A program made the position numbers and the translations under genes. From Candidatus Kryptonium sp. (GTDB lineage: Bacteria; Bacteroidota; Ignavibacteria; Kryptoniales; Kryptoniaceae), in contig JANXBN010000001.1 of the NCBI GenBank assembly GCA_025060635.1, positions 629,284-693,283 of the forward strand: DNA of 64,000 nucleotides, read 5' to 3'. The notes below the pieces were generated by a model, which did not search any database, was not told where the DNA came from, and saw only the letters and a list, made by a program, of their open reading frames with translations. Below are positions 43,133 through 51,866 of this stretch, piece after piece. How positions within the stretch are numbered: the first letter of the stretch is position 1; each line of letters begins with the position of its first letter.

Positions 43133-44941
43133 TTAATTTTGGTTTAAAATTTCCTCAAGTTCTTTTCTATCAATCACTTCTTTTTCAAGCAGGCGGTTTG
43201 CAAGTTTATCAAGTTTGTCTCTGTGTGTGGTTAAAACTTCAAGTGCTTTTTTATAGCTTTGGTCAATGATTTTTTTAACTTCTTCGTCTATAAGTTTTGC
43301 TGTTTCTTCGCTGTATGATCTTGAAAACGGGGTTCTGCTTAGAAAATCCATTTCCTCAATTTCCGCAAGCGACAAATGTCCGATTTTCTCGCTCATTCCG
43401 TAGGTTGTCACCATAAGTCGTGCAAGTTCCGTTGCTTTTTTAAGATCATCGTGTGCGCCGGTAGAGATTTGACCAAATACAATCTCTTCCGCGGCTCTTC
43501 CACCTAAAATTCCAGCAATTTTTCCGAGTAGTTCTTCCTTTGTAAGGAGATACCTTTCTTCAGTTGGGGTTCTCAAAGTATAACCGAGTGCGCCGATGCT
43601 ACGAGGCACGATTGAAACTTTTTGTACGACATCAGCACCAGGTATGTAGTATCCGACTATTGCATGTCCAGATTCGTGATATGCGACAATTTTTTTCTCT
43701 TTTTCACTTATGACTTTGCTTCTTTTCTCAAGCCCGGCGATTACTCGTTCAATTGCTTCTTGAAAATCAGACATTTCAATTTTATCTTTACCTCGTCTTG
43801 CTGCAAGAAGTGCTGCTTCGTTGCAGACATTTGCGATTTCAGCGCCTGCAAAGCCTGGTGTTTGTGCAGCAAGCGTTTCAAAGTCAACATCGTCTGCAAG
43901 TTTAAGATTTCGTGTGTGGACTTTAAAAATTTCTATTCTTCCCTTCAAATCCGGTCTGTTTAAAACTATTTGCCTATCAAATCGTCCGGGTCTTAAAAGA
44001 GCTGGATCAAGTACATCAGGTCTATTAGTTGCTGCCATTATTATAACACCAATTCCGGAGTCAAAGCCGTCCATTTCCACCAACAATTGATTGAGGGTGT
44101 TTTCTCTTTCGTCAACACCTCCATAAACAACTCCTCTTGCTCTCGTTTTTCCGATTGCATCAATCTCGTCAATAAAAATTATGCAAGGTGCTTTTTCTTT
44201 AGCTTGTGCGAAAAGATCACGAACTCTTGCGGCACCTACTCCTACAAACATCTCAACAAAGTCAGAACCACTTAAATAGAAAAACGGGACTCCCGCTTCA
44301 CCAGCAATTGCTCTTGCCAGGAGAGTTTTCCCAGTTCCAGGCGGACCGACGAGAAGTACACCTTTTGGAATTTTCGCTCCGAGGCGCTGATATTTTTTCG
44401 GATTCTTCAAAAAGTCAACAATTTCTCTGACTTCCTCAATGACCTCATCTAAACCAGCTACATCGTTAAATGTGACTTTATTTTTTTCATCAGCAGCATA
44501 TATTTTTGCTTTGCTTTTGCCAAATGTCATTACATTTTGAGAAGGTGAAAATCTGCGAATTAGTATAACCCAAAGAAGGACGAAGAACGCTATCGGCAAT
44601 ATCCAGTTAAGCAGTAGATCCCTACCCCAATTACTTTGAATTACCCCGCGGTAATCAACTCCTCGTTCTTGCAATTCCTTTAACAAATTTTCATCAGGTA
44701 ATTTTACAACTTCAACGACCCTTGGAATTTTTTGAGATTCTGCGATTTCCTTTTTTAATGTCACGACAATTTTTTCATTTCCTATTTGGACTGACTCTAT
44801 CTCGTTCTTTGACAAACGATCTTTGAATTCTTTATACGATATTTCTTTCAAAGGCGGATGAAGAATGAAGTATTGAAGCAATATCAGAATTATCACCGCG
44901 GCAATGTAATATACTATTGAAAATTGTGTCTGCTTTTTCAT
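43133..44941 (-). CDS. ftsH: ATP-dependent zinc metalloprotease FtsH
   Basis: 602 residues. Two membrane helices flank a periplasmic domain (TM ~10-28 and ~111-128). The AAA domain has Walker A GPPGTGKT (199-206), the FIDEIDAIG Walker B, and RPGRFDRQI. The peptidase domain has the HESGH motif (His422-His426). FtsH degrades membrane and short-lived cytosolic proteins as a hexamer. Length and motifs are normal. It follows the small zincin and dapF genes on the same strand. Confidence 0.97.
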   Translation of the reverse strand: MKKQTQFSIVYYIAAVIILILLQYFILHPPLKEISYKEFKDRLSKNEIESVQIGNEKIVVTLKKEIAESQKIPRVVEVVKLPDENLLKELQERGVDYRGVIQSNWGRDLLLNWILPIAFFVLLWVILIRRFSPSQNVMTFGKSKAKIYAADEKNKVTFNDVAGLDEVIEEVREIVDFLKNPKKYQRLGAKIPKGVLLVGPPGTGKTLLARAIAGEAGVPFFYLSGSDFVEMFVGVGAARVRDLFAQAKEKAPCIIFIDEIDAIGKTRARGVVYGGVDERENTLNQLLVEMDGFDSGIGVIIMAATNRPDVLDPALLRPGRFDRQIVLNRPDLKGRIEIFKVHTRNLKLADDVDFETLAAQTPGFAGAEIANVCNEAALLAARRGKDKIEMSDFQEAIERVIAGLEKRSKVISEKEKKIVAYHESGHAIVGYYIPGADVVQKVSIVPRSIGALGYTLRTPTEERYLLTKEELLGKIAGILGGRAAEEIVFGQISTGAHDDLKKATELARLMVTTYGMSEKIGHLSLAEIEEMDFLSRTPFSRSYSEETAKLIDEEVKKIIDQSYKKALEVLTTHRDKLDKLANRLLEKEVIDRKELEEILNQN

Positions 44942-44988
44942 TTTACCACTGTCAATGTTTTTGTTTTATAAATTTTAAACTCGCTTAA

Positions 44989-45363
44989 TTATTTTTTCTT
45001 CAGGGCTTTTCTAACTTCCGATTCGCTCATTCCAAGGTAATGTCCGATCTCGTGAAGCACAACCTCTCTTATCTTCTTTCTCAACTCATTCTCGTCTTTA
45101 CATATTCTCTCGATATTTGCTTTGAAAATAAAAATTCTATCTGGTGTCACTGGATACATTCCGTAATTTATTCCTCTCTTTGATAGCGGGACTCCTGTGT
45201 AAAGTCCAAGTAGATTATATTTGTTTGATCTTGTCATTTTCAGTTCTTCTTCATCTGGGTAATCTTGGACTATGAATACGACATTGTCAAGTTTTTGTTT
45301 TATTTGTTGGGGCAAGCTTTCAATTGTTTCTTCAATTATTTTTTCAAATTCATCAATCGTCAT
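44989..45363 (-). CDS. Small zincin-like metallopeptidase-family protein
   Basis: 124 residues. The sole clear motif is VVLHEIGHYLGMSESEV near the C-terminus, a zinc HExxH with a following acidic residue. The start DEFEKIIEETIESLPQQIKQKLDNVVFIVQDYP and YPVTPDRIFIFKANIER agree with the short zincin-like family (PF06262 type). The protein may be a minimal metallopeptidase, although activity in this family is poorly established. It overlaps dapF by 11 bases and is followed by ftsH. Confidence 0.83.
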   Translation of the reverse strand: MTIDEFEKIIEETIESLPQQIKQKLDNVVFIVQDYPDEEELKMTRSNKYNLLGLYTGVPLSKRGINYGMYPVTPDRIFIFKANIERICKDENELRKKIREVVLHEIGHYLGMSESEVRKALKKK

Positions 45364-46168
45364 AGTTTATAGTCCCTTCACAAATAATTTTCGCAGTTCC
45401 TTCAAGATAAACAAACTTTTTATCTATATTCCAGCCGACAGTTAGAATTTCACCGCTTGTTGCTTTTACTTTAATTGGTGGCGTCAAATTTTTAATCTCT
45501 GATGATATTAGTGCGCTGGCGACGGAACCAGTTCCACACGCTAAAGTTTCCCCTTCAACTCCGCGTTCATATGTTCTCATCCGTATCGTGTTTTCATCAA
45601 TTATTGAGACGAAATTAACATTCGTTCCATTCTCAAAATATGGATGGAAGCGAAGCTTTCGTCCAAGAGTGTTTATATTGATTTTTTCAATGTTTCTTAT
45701 TTTGTTTTCGTCGGTGAAAACGACAAGATGAGGTGCCCCAGTGTCAATGAAATGGGCTTTGAAAAATTTTTTCCCAAGTTTAAGTTTAAGATTGAGCTTT
45801 CTGGTTTTCGGCGCAGGTAGGTAAAGTTTGACTCTATCGTTTGAAAGTATTTCTGCTTTGTAAAATTTTCCGTTTGCTTCAAAAGTCGTTTCCTTTTTAG
45901 CGATTCCCATTTCATATGCAAGTTTCGCAATACATCTACCGCCATTCCCACACATTCCACCGAAGCTCCCGTCTGAGTTAAAATACACCATTTTAAAATC
46001 GCTTGTTTTGCTTTTTTCAATCAGAATTATACCATCTGCACCGACTCCGAAATGTCTGTCGCAAACCCATTGCGCAAGCTTAGGTGGATTTTTTATCAAG
46101 CCATTGCGATTGTCAAACATAATAAAGTCGTTGCCAGCGCCTGTCATTTTGTAGAATTTAATCTTCAT
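45353..46168 (-). CDS. dapF: Diaminopimelate epimerase
   Basis: 271 residues with both catalytic cysteines: Cys73 in GMCGNGGRC and Cys211 in TLACGTGSVA. The start FYKMTGAGNDFIMFDNRNG is characteristic. DapF turns LL- into meso-diaminopimelate for peptidoglycan cross-linking and lysine synthesis. Length is normal. It opens the minus-strand run that includes ftsH and comEC, and diverges from the tRNA-Leu/tig unit. Confidence 0.97.
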   Translation of the reverse strand: MKIKFYKMTGAGNDFIMFDNRNGLIKNPPKLAQWVCDRHFGVGADGIILIEKSKTSDFKMVYFNSDGSFGGMCGNGGRCIAKLAYEMGIAKKETTFEANGKFYKAEILSNDRVKLYLPAPKTRKLNLKLKLGKKFFKAHFIDTGAPHLVVFTDENKIRNIEKININTLGRKLRFHPYFENGTNVNFVSIIDENTIRMRTYERGVEGETLACGTGSVASALISSEIKNLTPPIKVKATSGEILTVGWNIDKKFVYLEGTAKIICEGTINYDD

Positions 46169-46243
46169 TGAAGCGAATTTTCAGATGTTTTATTTTTTAG
46201 CGTGTTGTTAAAATTTAAGTAAAATTGCGAAATTTATGCAATT

Positions 46244-46272
46244 TTGAACTTTATTAGAAAAAGCATTATATT
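46244..46272 (+). promoter_or_regulatory. Sigma70-type promoter of tRNA-Leu
   Basis: TTGAAC, 17 bases, TATATT. It lies 28 bases before the tRNA 5' end, leaving a ~20-base leader. The context strongly supports function. Confidence 0.82.
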
Positions 46273-46299
46273 TTTTAAGCAAAATTGCGAGCTCTTTTC

Positions 46300-46382
46300 G
46301 GGCACGTGGCGGAACTTGGTAGACGCGCTGGACTTAGGATCCAGTGGGGAAACCCGTGGGGGTTCAAATCCCCCCGTGCCCA
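46300..46382 (+). tRNA. tRNA-Leu(UAG)
   Basis: The acceptor stem GGGCACG (46300-46306) pairs with CGTGCCC (46375-46381), with A46382 as discriminator. The anticodon arm CTGGA-CTTAGGA-TCCAG gives anticodon TAG (46335-46337), reading CUA and other CUN codons. A long variable arm (GTGGGGAAACCCGT region) marks a class II tRNA, as for Leu. The T-loop TTCAAAT is intact. CCA is not encoded. trigger factor starts 47 bases later. Confidence 0.97.
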
Positions 46383-46415
46383 CTGAAAAAAACAAATTCA
46401 AAAATAAAAATCTTC

Positions 46416-46424
46416 GGAGGAAGG
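46416..46424 (+). promoter_or_regulatory. Ribosome-binding site that sets the tig start
   Basis: GGAGGAAGG ends five bases before GTG (46430), the first plausible start after the tRNA. A longer open frame through the tRNA gene is artefactual. This supports GTG as start codon. Confidence 0.7.
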
Positions 46425-46429
46425 CGCTG

Positions 46430-47677
46430 GTGGAACTTAATATCACCAAGCTAAGCGGAACAGAACAAGAAGCTGAAGTAAAATTAGATTGGAACGAACT
46501 TGAACCTTATTTTGAAGAAGCATATAAAAAATTCCGCGCAAAAGCGGAAATCAAAGGATTTAGAAAAGGCAAAGCGCCGATGGAACTTATAAAAAGACAA
46601 TTCGGCGAACAAATTGAATATGAAGCACTTGATGATGTAGTAAACAATGTTTATCAAAACCTCGTCAAAGATAAAAAAATTGAACCAGTTGGAACACCTG
46701 AACTCGTTGATATTGATTATAAGCGAGGTGAATCTTTAACATTCAAAATAAAGTATGAGATAATACCTGATTTCCAAATTTCAAACTACGAAGGTTTAGA
46801 AATTGAAAAGATAGTGCATACAGTTGACGATAAAGAGGTTGAAAACGAAATAAAACGTTTATTGATCGCAAACGCAAGCTATGAGGAAGCAGACGAGGTG
46901 AAAGGTGAACTTTACAGAGTTACAGTTGATCTTCAAGGGGTTGATCAAAATAACTTGCCTGTGCTCGGGAAAAGAAGCGAAGATGTTGTGATTGATCTTG
47001 ACGATGATTCCGTTGTTAAAAATTTGAGAGAAAGGCTCTTGAGAGCTAAAAAAGGTGATGAGTTCACAATTGAGATTACCATTGATAATAAACCAGAAAA
47101 GGTGAGGGTTTTCGTTAAAAAAATTGAGAAGAAGATTTTGCCAGAGCTAAATGATGAATTTGCATCTAAGGTCACTGGTGGAAAAGTAAATAGCGTTAAT
47201 GAACTAAAAGACCATCTTAAAACGGAACTGCAGAAGTGGTGGGACGAATATAGTGATATTAAATTTTACGACAACATAATTATAGAGATCGTTAGGACAA
47301 ATGATTTCCCAGTCCCAGAAAGTTTAGTTGAAGATTTCATCCGAAGCATGCTTGATGAAGAGAAAAGTAAATATCCTGATGGAAAACTACCAGAGAATTT
47401 TGATGAACAACTTTTCAGGCAGAAGAAAAAGGCAGATGCTGTTTTCAGTGCCAAGTGGTATATCATAAAAAACAAGATAGCGCAAATTGAGGGGATAGAA
47501 TTAACAGATGAAGATTTTGAAAAGCTTGCTGAGGAAGATTCCGCCGAGATCGGAATAGAGAAAGAGAAGTTGCTCTCGTTTTATAAAAGTTCTGAACATA
47601 TAAGGGAAAAGATATTGAACAGGAAAGTATTGCGGTTTTTAAAGGACAAAGTTAAAGTTGTTGAAAGGTTTGTTTGA
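46430..47677 (+). CDS. tig: Trigger factor, ribosome-associated chaperone
   Basis: 415 residues from GTG. The N-terminal ribosome-binding domain has the signature IKGFRKGKAPMELI. The middle PPIase region (~145-235) is short and degenerate relative to the FKBP pattern: the usual YGxxxxxGxxVxF core is not recognisable. The C-terminal helical arms (~240-410) are present. It shields nascent chains as they leave the ribosome. The start is chosen for the strong GGAGG and because translation cannot extend across the tRNA. It lies in the conserved order tig-clpP-clpX. Confidence 0.93.
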   Translation: MELNITKLSGTEQEAEVKLDWNELEPYFEEAYKKFRAKAEIKGFRKGKAPMELIKRQFGEQIEYEALDDVVNNVYQNLVKDKKIEPVGTPELVDIDYKRGESLTFKIKYEIIPDFQISNYEGLEIEKIVHTVDDKEVENEIKRLLIANASYEEADEVKGELYRVTVDLQGVDQNNLPVLGKRSEDVVIDLDDDSVVKNLRERLLRAKKGDEFTIEITIDNKPEKVRVFVKKIEKKILPELNDEFASKVTGGKVNSVNELKDHLKTELQKWWDEYSDIKFYDNIIIEIVRTNDFPVPESLVEDFIRSMLDEEKSKYPDGKLPENFDEQLFRQKKKADAVFSAKWYIIKNKIAQIEGIELTDEDFEKLAEEDSAEIGIEKEKLLSFYKSSEHIREKILNRKVLRFLKDKVKVVERFV

Positions 47678-47751
47678 AAAATCAAAACTTTTGAACCATC
47701 AGGCATAGCGGAATTTTAAATGAATGTGAACAAGTTAAACAAGCACATTAT

Positions 47752-47768
47752 TTTCACCGACGGTGAAA
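47752..47768. promoter_or_regulatory. 17-bp dyad upstream of clpP
   Basis: TTTCACCG-A-CGGTGAAA is a perfect inverted repeat around one base, 57 bases before the clpP start. It differs from the CIRCE operator (TTAGCACTC-N9-GAGTGCTAA) and from the CtsR heptanucleotide repeat. It may be an operator for clpP-clpX. Confidence 0.5.
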
Positions 47769-47824
47769 GGACGAGGGAAATTCTTAATTGTTGAAACAAA
47801 AACAAAATTTAAGATACCTGAACT

Positions 47825-48448
47825 ATGCGAACAAGAATTTATGATCAACTTGTCCCGATAGTCGTTGAGCAAACAAGCAGAGGTGAAAGGGCGTATGATA
47901 TTTTTTCACGGCTTTTAAAAGAACGAATCGTTTTCATAGGTACACCAATTGATGACACTGTTGCAAGTTTAGTAATTGCTCAATTACTTTTTCTTGAGTC
48001 GGAAGATCCAGACAAAGATATTTATCTTTACATAAATAGTCCTGGTGGATTGATTTCAGCGGGTCTTGCCATTTACGACACGATGCAATATATCAAACCT
48101 GATGTTGCGACAATTTGTATTGGCATGGCAGCAAGCATGGCTGCTGTAATACTTGCAGGTGGGGCAAAAGGAAAGAGGACAGCTCTTCCGAATTCAAGAA
48201 TTATGATACATCAACCTTGGGGTGGAGTTCAAGGTACAGCTGCAGATATAAGAATTCAAGCGGAAGAAATTTTAAGAATGAAAAGAAAAATAAACGAGAT
48301 ACTTGCAAAACACACTGGAAAACCGATTGAACAGATTGAAAAGGACACAGACCGCGATTACTATATGTCAGCTGAAGAGGCAAAAGAATATGGAATCATT
48401 GATCAAATACTTGTGAAGAGGGAATCTAATTTAACAAAAAAGAGGTAG
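47825..48448 (+). CDS. clpP: ATP-dependent Clp protease proteolytic subunit
   Basis: 207 residues. The triad is Ser104 ([10 protein letters not shown]), His129 (MIHQPWGG) and Asp178 ([11 protein letters not shown]), with the same spacing as in E. coli. [19 protein letters not shown] is the substrate-binding strand. It forms the tetradecameric chamber that degrades proteins unfolded by ClpX or ClpA/C. clpX follows three bases later. A 147-bp leader upstream holds the dyad. Confidence 0.98.
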   Translation: MRTRIYDQLVPIVVEQTSRGERAYDIFSRLLKERIVFIGTPIDDTVASLVIAQLLFLESEDPDKDIYLYINSPGGLISAGLAIYDTMQYIKPDVATICIGMAASMAAVILAGGAKGKRTALPNSRIMIHQPWGGVQGTAADIRIQAEEILRMKRKINEILAKHTGKPIEQIEKDTDRDYYMSAEEAKEYGIIDQILVKRESNLTKKR

Positions 48449-48451
48449 AAA

Positions 48452-49738
48452 ATGTCGGAGAAACTTGATCCGAGGTCAAGACCAGTTTGTTCTTTTTGTG
48501 GAAGAGGCATTGATGAAGTTGGAAATATGATAGCCGGACCAGATGTTTACATCTGCGATATTTGCGTGAGTGAATCTGTTGATATTTTGAAAAATAATAT
48601 GGCTGCTTATTCATCGCACAGAAGATATAGTAAGGTTCCACTTACCCCTGCTGCGATAAAAAAAGCACTTGATGAATATGTCATCGGTCAAGAAAGAGCT
48701 AAGAAAATTTTATCGGTCGCAGTTTATAACCACTACAAAAGGATTGAAAACAATCTTGAATCAAACAATCATGTAAAGAATCTTACCGACAATGTTGAGA
48801 TAGAAAAAAGCAACATTCTTTTGATTGGTCCCACTGGCACAGGGAAAACGCTCCTTGCTCAGACGCTTGCGAAAATTCTTGATGTTCCGTTTGCAATTGC
48901 TGACGCAACAACTCTTACGGAAGCGGGTTATGTTGGTGATGATGTTGAGACAATTCTTCTTTATCTTTTGCAAAATGCTGATTACGATGTCGCAAGAGCA
49001 GAGCGTGGAATAGTTTATATTGACGAAATAGACAAAATCGCAAGAAAGACGAGCAGTCCCTCAATTACGCGCGATGTCTCGGGTGAGGGAGTTCAGCAGG
49101 CGCTTTTGAAAATTCTTGAAGGAACTATTGCTGGAGTCCCACCAAAAGGTGGAAGAAAACATCCTGAACAAAGTTTGATCTATATAAATACGAAGAACAT
49201 ACTTTTCATATGTGGTGGCGCCTTTGAAGGACTTGAGAAGATAATTGCTAAAAGAATAAATAAAAATTCAATTGGCTTCACTGCTGAGATAAGAGGAAAT
49301 AAGGATGAGGTTATTGATGAACTCTTGCCGTTAGTTGAGCCGGAGGATCTTTTAAAATTTGGCTTCATTCCTGAATTTATAGGACGATTGCCTGTAATTG
49401 CAACACTTCATTCCCTATCAAAAGATGCTCTTGTAAGAATTCTTACGGAGCCCAAAAACGCAATTGTTAGACAGTATAAAAAGCTATTTGAATATGACGG
49501 CGTTGAACTTGAATTTGAACCTGAAGCACTTGAAGCAGTGGCTGAACTTGCCTTGAACCGTGGGACAGGGGCAAGGGGTTTAAGGGCAATCATTGAAGAA
49601 ATTATGCTTGATATAATGTTTGAATTACCATCACGACTTGGAGAACAACCTATCTCAAAATGCATAATTACAAAAGAAACAGTTTATGAAAGAGCAGAAC
49701 CTGTTTTCATTTATCGTGAGCAGAAACTTTCAGCATGA
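48452..49738 (+). CDS. clpX: Clp protease ATP-binding subunit ClpX
   Basis: 428 residues. An N-terminal zinc-binding domain (Cys-x2-Cys in CSFCGRG and CDIC) is followed by a AAA+ domain with Walker [26 protein letters not shown] and Walker B IVYIDEID. The pore-2/RKH-type and sensor regions are normal ([14 protein letters not shown]). It selects and unfolds substrates for ClpP. Co-translation with clpP is likely. The terminator at 49864-49890 ends this unit. Confidence 0.98.
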   Translation: MSEKLDPRSRPVCSFCGRGIDEVGNMIAGPDVYICDICVSESVDILKNNMAAYSSHRRYSKVPLTPAAIKKALDEYVIGQERAKKILSVAVYNHYKRIENNLESNNHVKNLTDNVEIEKSNILLIGPTGTGKTLLAQTLAKILDVPFAIADATTLTEAGYVGDDVETILLYLLQNADYDVARAERGIVYIDEIDKIARKTSSPSITRDVSGEGVQQALLKILEGTIAGVPPKGGRKHPEQSLIYINTKNILFICGGAFEGLEKIIAKRINKNSIGFTAEIRGNKDEVIDELLPLVEPEDLLKFGFIPEFIGRLPVIATLHSLSKDALVRILTEPKNAIVRQYKKLFEYDGVELEFEPEALEAVAELALNRGTGARGLRAIIEEIMLDIMFELPSRLGEQPISKCIITKETVYERAEPVFIYREQKLSA

Positions 49739-49829
49739 TTTGATAAGATCAAAAAGCACTTTGAATTCATTTAGAAACTTTATTAAGCGATGTTCCGTCT
49801 CGTGCTCGGATCTATTCATCGGGTTTGAT

Positions 49830-49859
49830 TTGAAATCTCAACTTTACAAAGTTTATAAA
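49830..49859 (+). promoter_or_regulatory. Possible sigma70-type promoter upstream of fhs
   Basis: TTGAAA, 18 bases, TATAAA. It lies immediately before the terminator hairpin, so a transcript would begin inside or just before the hairpin. The hairpin may then act as a leader structure, or the promoter match may be fortuitous. Confidence 0.35.
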
Positions 49860-49863
49860 ATTT

Positions 49864-49890
49864 AATCCCGACCAAAAGTCGGGATTTTTT
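49864..49890 (+). terminator. Rho-independent terminator after clpX
   Basis: AATCCCGAC and GTCGGGATT form a perfect 9-bp stem with a CAAAA loop (49864-49886), ending in a T-run. It lies ~126 bases after the clpX stop. Confidence 0.9.
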
Positions 49891-49918
49891 ATTTAAAAAT
49901 AAAATCAATGGTGGAAAA

Positions 49919-51586
49919 ATGATGCCCAATTCAGTTTTGACTGAGGAAAAAGTTAAGCCACTTCACATCAAGCACATTATGGAACAGATCGGATTAACTG
50001 ATGACGATTTTGAATATTACGGAAAATTTACGGGTAAAATTCGGCTTGAACTTTTGGAGAAGTTGAAAGACAGACCTAATGGTAAATTAATAATTGTCAC
50101 GGCTGTAACTCCAACTCCATCTGGTGAAGGTAAGACCTTAACATCAATTGGTTTAAGTCAAGCGCTTAACAAAATTGGTAAGAAGGCAATTGTCACTTTA
50201 AGGGAGCCATCTCTTGGACCTGTATTCGGAATCAAGGGCGGTGCTACTGGTGGTGGAAAGTCGCAGGTCATCCCATCCGATCTTATAAACCTTCATTTCA
50301 ACGGAGATATACACGCTGTTGCATCTGCTCATAATCTTCTCGCAGCTTTGATTGATGCACATATTCACCATGGAAATGAATTAAGAATTGACATTAACAA
50401 CATCACTTGGGAAAGAACAATTGATATGAACGATAGGGCATTAAGACATGTTATAGTTGGACTTGGTGGGAAAGCCAACGGTGTGCCCAGAGAATCTGGC
50501 TTCGTGATAACAGCTGCATCTGAAACGATGGCTATTCTTTGTATGGCTGGATCAAGAAGCGACTTGAAACGAAGGTTATGTGAGATCGTGATTGGATATG
50601 ATCTTGATGGAAAACCAGTTAAAGCGAGGGATTTGAAAGCATGCGGAGCGATGATGGTTTTGCTTAATGAAGCGATCATGCCAAACCTCGTTCAAACAAC
50701 TGAGCATACTCCTGCGATAATTCATGGCGGACCATTTGCAAACATAGCTCACGGAACAAATAGCGTTATAGCTGACAAAATCGCCCTTAAACTTGCTGAT
50801 TATGTGGTCGTTGAAACTGGGTTTGGATCTGATCTTGGGGCAGAGAAATTTTTTGATATCGTTGCTCAAATTCATCATCTCAAGCCTGATGTCGCTGTCG
50901 TTGTTGTTTCAGCTAAAGCAATAAGATATCACGGCGGAATAAAAGCACAAGATGATTTCACGATTGAAAAATTTAAGAAAGGACTTGAAAATTTAGAATT
51001 CCATGTGAAAAATGTCCGCAAATTTGGTGTTCCAGTTGTAGTTTCAATAAATAAGTTTGCTACTGATTCAGATCTTGAACTTGATCTTATACAAGAAAAA
51101 TGTGCTGAGCTTGGTGTTGAATGCTCAATTACTGAATTCTTCAGCAAAGGTGGAGAAGGAGGGATTGATCTTGCAGAAAAAATTGTGCGAATAACCGAAA
51201 CAGTTAAATCTGACTTCAAGCCACTTTACCGATTATCAGTCCCACTTATTGAAAAGATAAAAACTATCGCTACTGAGGTTTACGGCGCTGATGATGTTTA
51301 TATTGAGAGAAAAGCGATGAAAAAGATTGAAAAATACATTGAACACGGATATGACCATTATCCTGTTTGTATCGCTAAAACGCCAAATTCAATAAGTGAT
51401 AATCCGAAGCTTATCGGAGTTCCGAAGGGATGGACATTAACTGTAACGGATGCTCGTTTATTTGCCGGTGCTGGATTTGTCGTCGCAATTTGTGGAGATA
51501 TCATGCTTATGCCGGGGCTTTCAAAGAATCCCGCTGCCTTCAATATGGATGTTGATGAACAAGGAAATATAATTGGTCTTTTCTAA
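49919..51586 (+). CDS. fhs: Formate-tetrahydrofolate ligase
   Basis: 555 residues, full length. The nucleotide-binding TPTPSGEGKTLTSIG, the GIKGGATGGGKSQVIP loop, and the region HAVASAHNLLAALIDAHIHHGN fit this family. The closing MPGLSKNPAAFNMDVD is also typical. It makes 10-formyl-tetrahydrofolate from formate and ATP, feeding purine synthesis or one-carbon metabolism. The initiating ATG could also be 49922, one codon later; GGTGGAAAA supports either. It is probably a single-gene unit. There is no visible Wood-Ljungdahl gene nearby. Confidence 0.97.
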   Translation: MMPNSVLTEEKVKPLHIKHIMEQIGLTDDDFEYYGKFTGKIRLELLEKLKDRPNGKLIIVTAVTPTPSGEGKTLTSIGLSQALNKIGKKAIVTLREPSLGPVFGIKGGATGGGKSQVIPSDLINLHFNGDIHAVASAHNLLAALIDAHIHHGNELRIDINNITWERTIDMNDRALRHVIVGLGGKANGVPRESGFVITAASETMAILCMAGSRSDLKRRLCEIVIGYDLDGKPVKARDLKACGAMMVLLNEAIMPNLVQTTEHTPAIIHGGPFANIAHGTNSVIADKIALKLADYVVVETGFGSDLGAEKFFDIVAQIHHLKPDVAVVVVSAKAIRYHGGIKAQDDFTIEKFKKGLENLEFHVKNVRKFGVPVVVSINKFATDSDLELDLIQEKCAELGVECSITEFFSKGGEGGIDLAEKIVRITETVKSDFKPLYRLSVPLIEKIKTIATEVYGADDVYIERKAMKKIEKYIEHGYDHYPVCIAKTPNSISDNPKLIGVPKGWTLTVTDARLFAGAGFVVAICGDIMLMPGLSKNPAAFNMDVDEQGNIIGLF

Positions 51587-51594
51587 AAAAATAA

Positions 51595-51654
51595 GGTAGC
51601 CGCAAGCGTAGGAATTACAAAAACTTGTGATTGTAAGATTAACTTGCGGCTACC
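51595..51654. repeat. 12-bp inverted repeat with inner repeat (cruciform-like)
   Basis: GGTAGCCGCAAG (51595-51606) and CTTGCGGCTACC (51643-51654) are perfectly complementary. The 36-base spacer contains TTACAA (51615-51620) and TTGTAA (51631-51636), which can pair inside. There is no clean T-run. It may act as the fhs terminator or be a palindromic repeat element. Confidence 0.7.
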
Positions 51655-51699
51655 GCTTTATTGTAAAATTTTTAATTTTCGTTTGAAACTTGAAACCAC

Positions 51700-51728
51700 T
51701 TGACAGTTAAGTTTTTCTTCGCTATATT
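51700..51728 (+). promoter_or_regulatory. Consensus sigma70-type promoter of the propeller gene
   Basis: TTGACA, 17 bases, TATATT. The -35 is perfect and the -10 matches five of six. It lies ~140 bases before the start at 51867, giving a long leader with a 14-bp palindrome. Confidence 0.8.
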
Positions 51729-51816
51729 CGCACTTGAATAGAGATACAACTGGGAAAAATTTAGGTTTTAGTTTTTTCATTTTGGCACTTCGGGAGGAAA
51801 TTAAAAATTTAAATTG

Positions 51817-51830
51817 GCAAGTTAACTTGC
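51817..51830. promoter_or_regulatory. 14-bp palindrome in the leader of the propeller gene
   Basis: GCAAGTTAACTTGC is perfectly self-complementary. It lies about 90 bases downstream of the -10 hexamer and 37 bases before the start codon. Confidence 0.45.
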
Positions 51831-51866
51831 GAAAACTGAGAAATAAAGAAAAAGGGGGACTAAAAA

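Noticed and set aside
46244-46429. Open reading frame running through the tRNA-Leu gene into trigger factor
   Set aside because: The segment codes no known domain and contains a complete tRNA. A GGAGG site before GTG 46430 fixes the real start.
51814-51831. TGGCAAG-TTAA-CTTGC as sigma54 promoter before the propeller gene
   Set aside because: The GG to GC spacing is 11 and not 10, and sigma54 tolerates little change. The match is explained by the palindrome.
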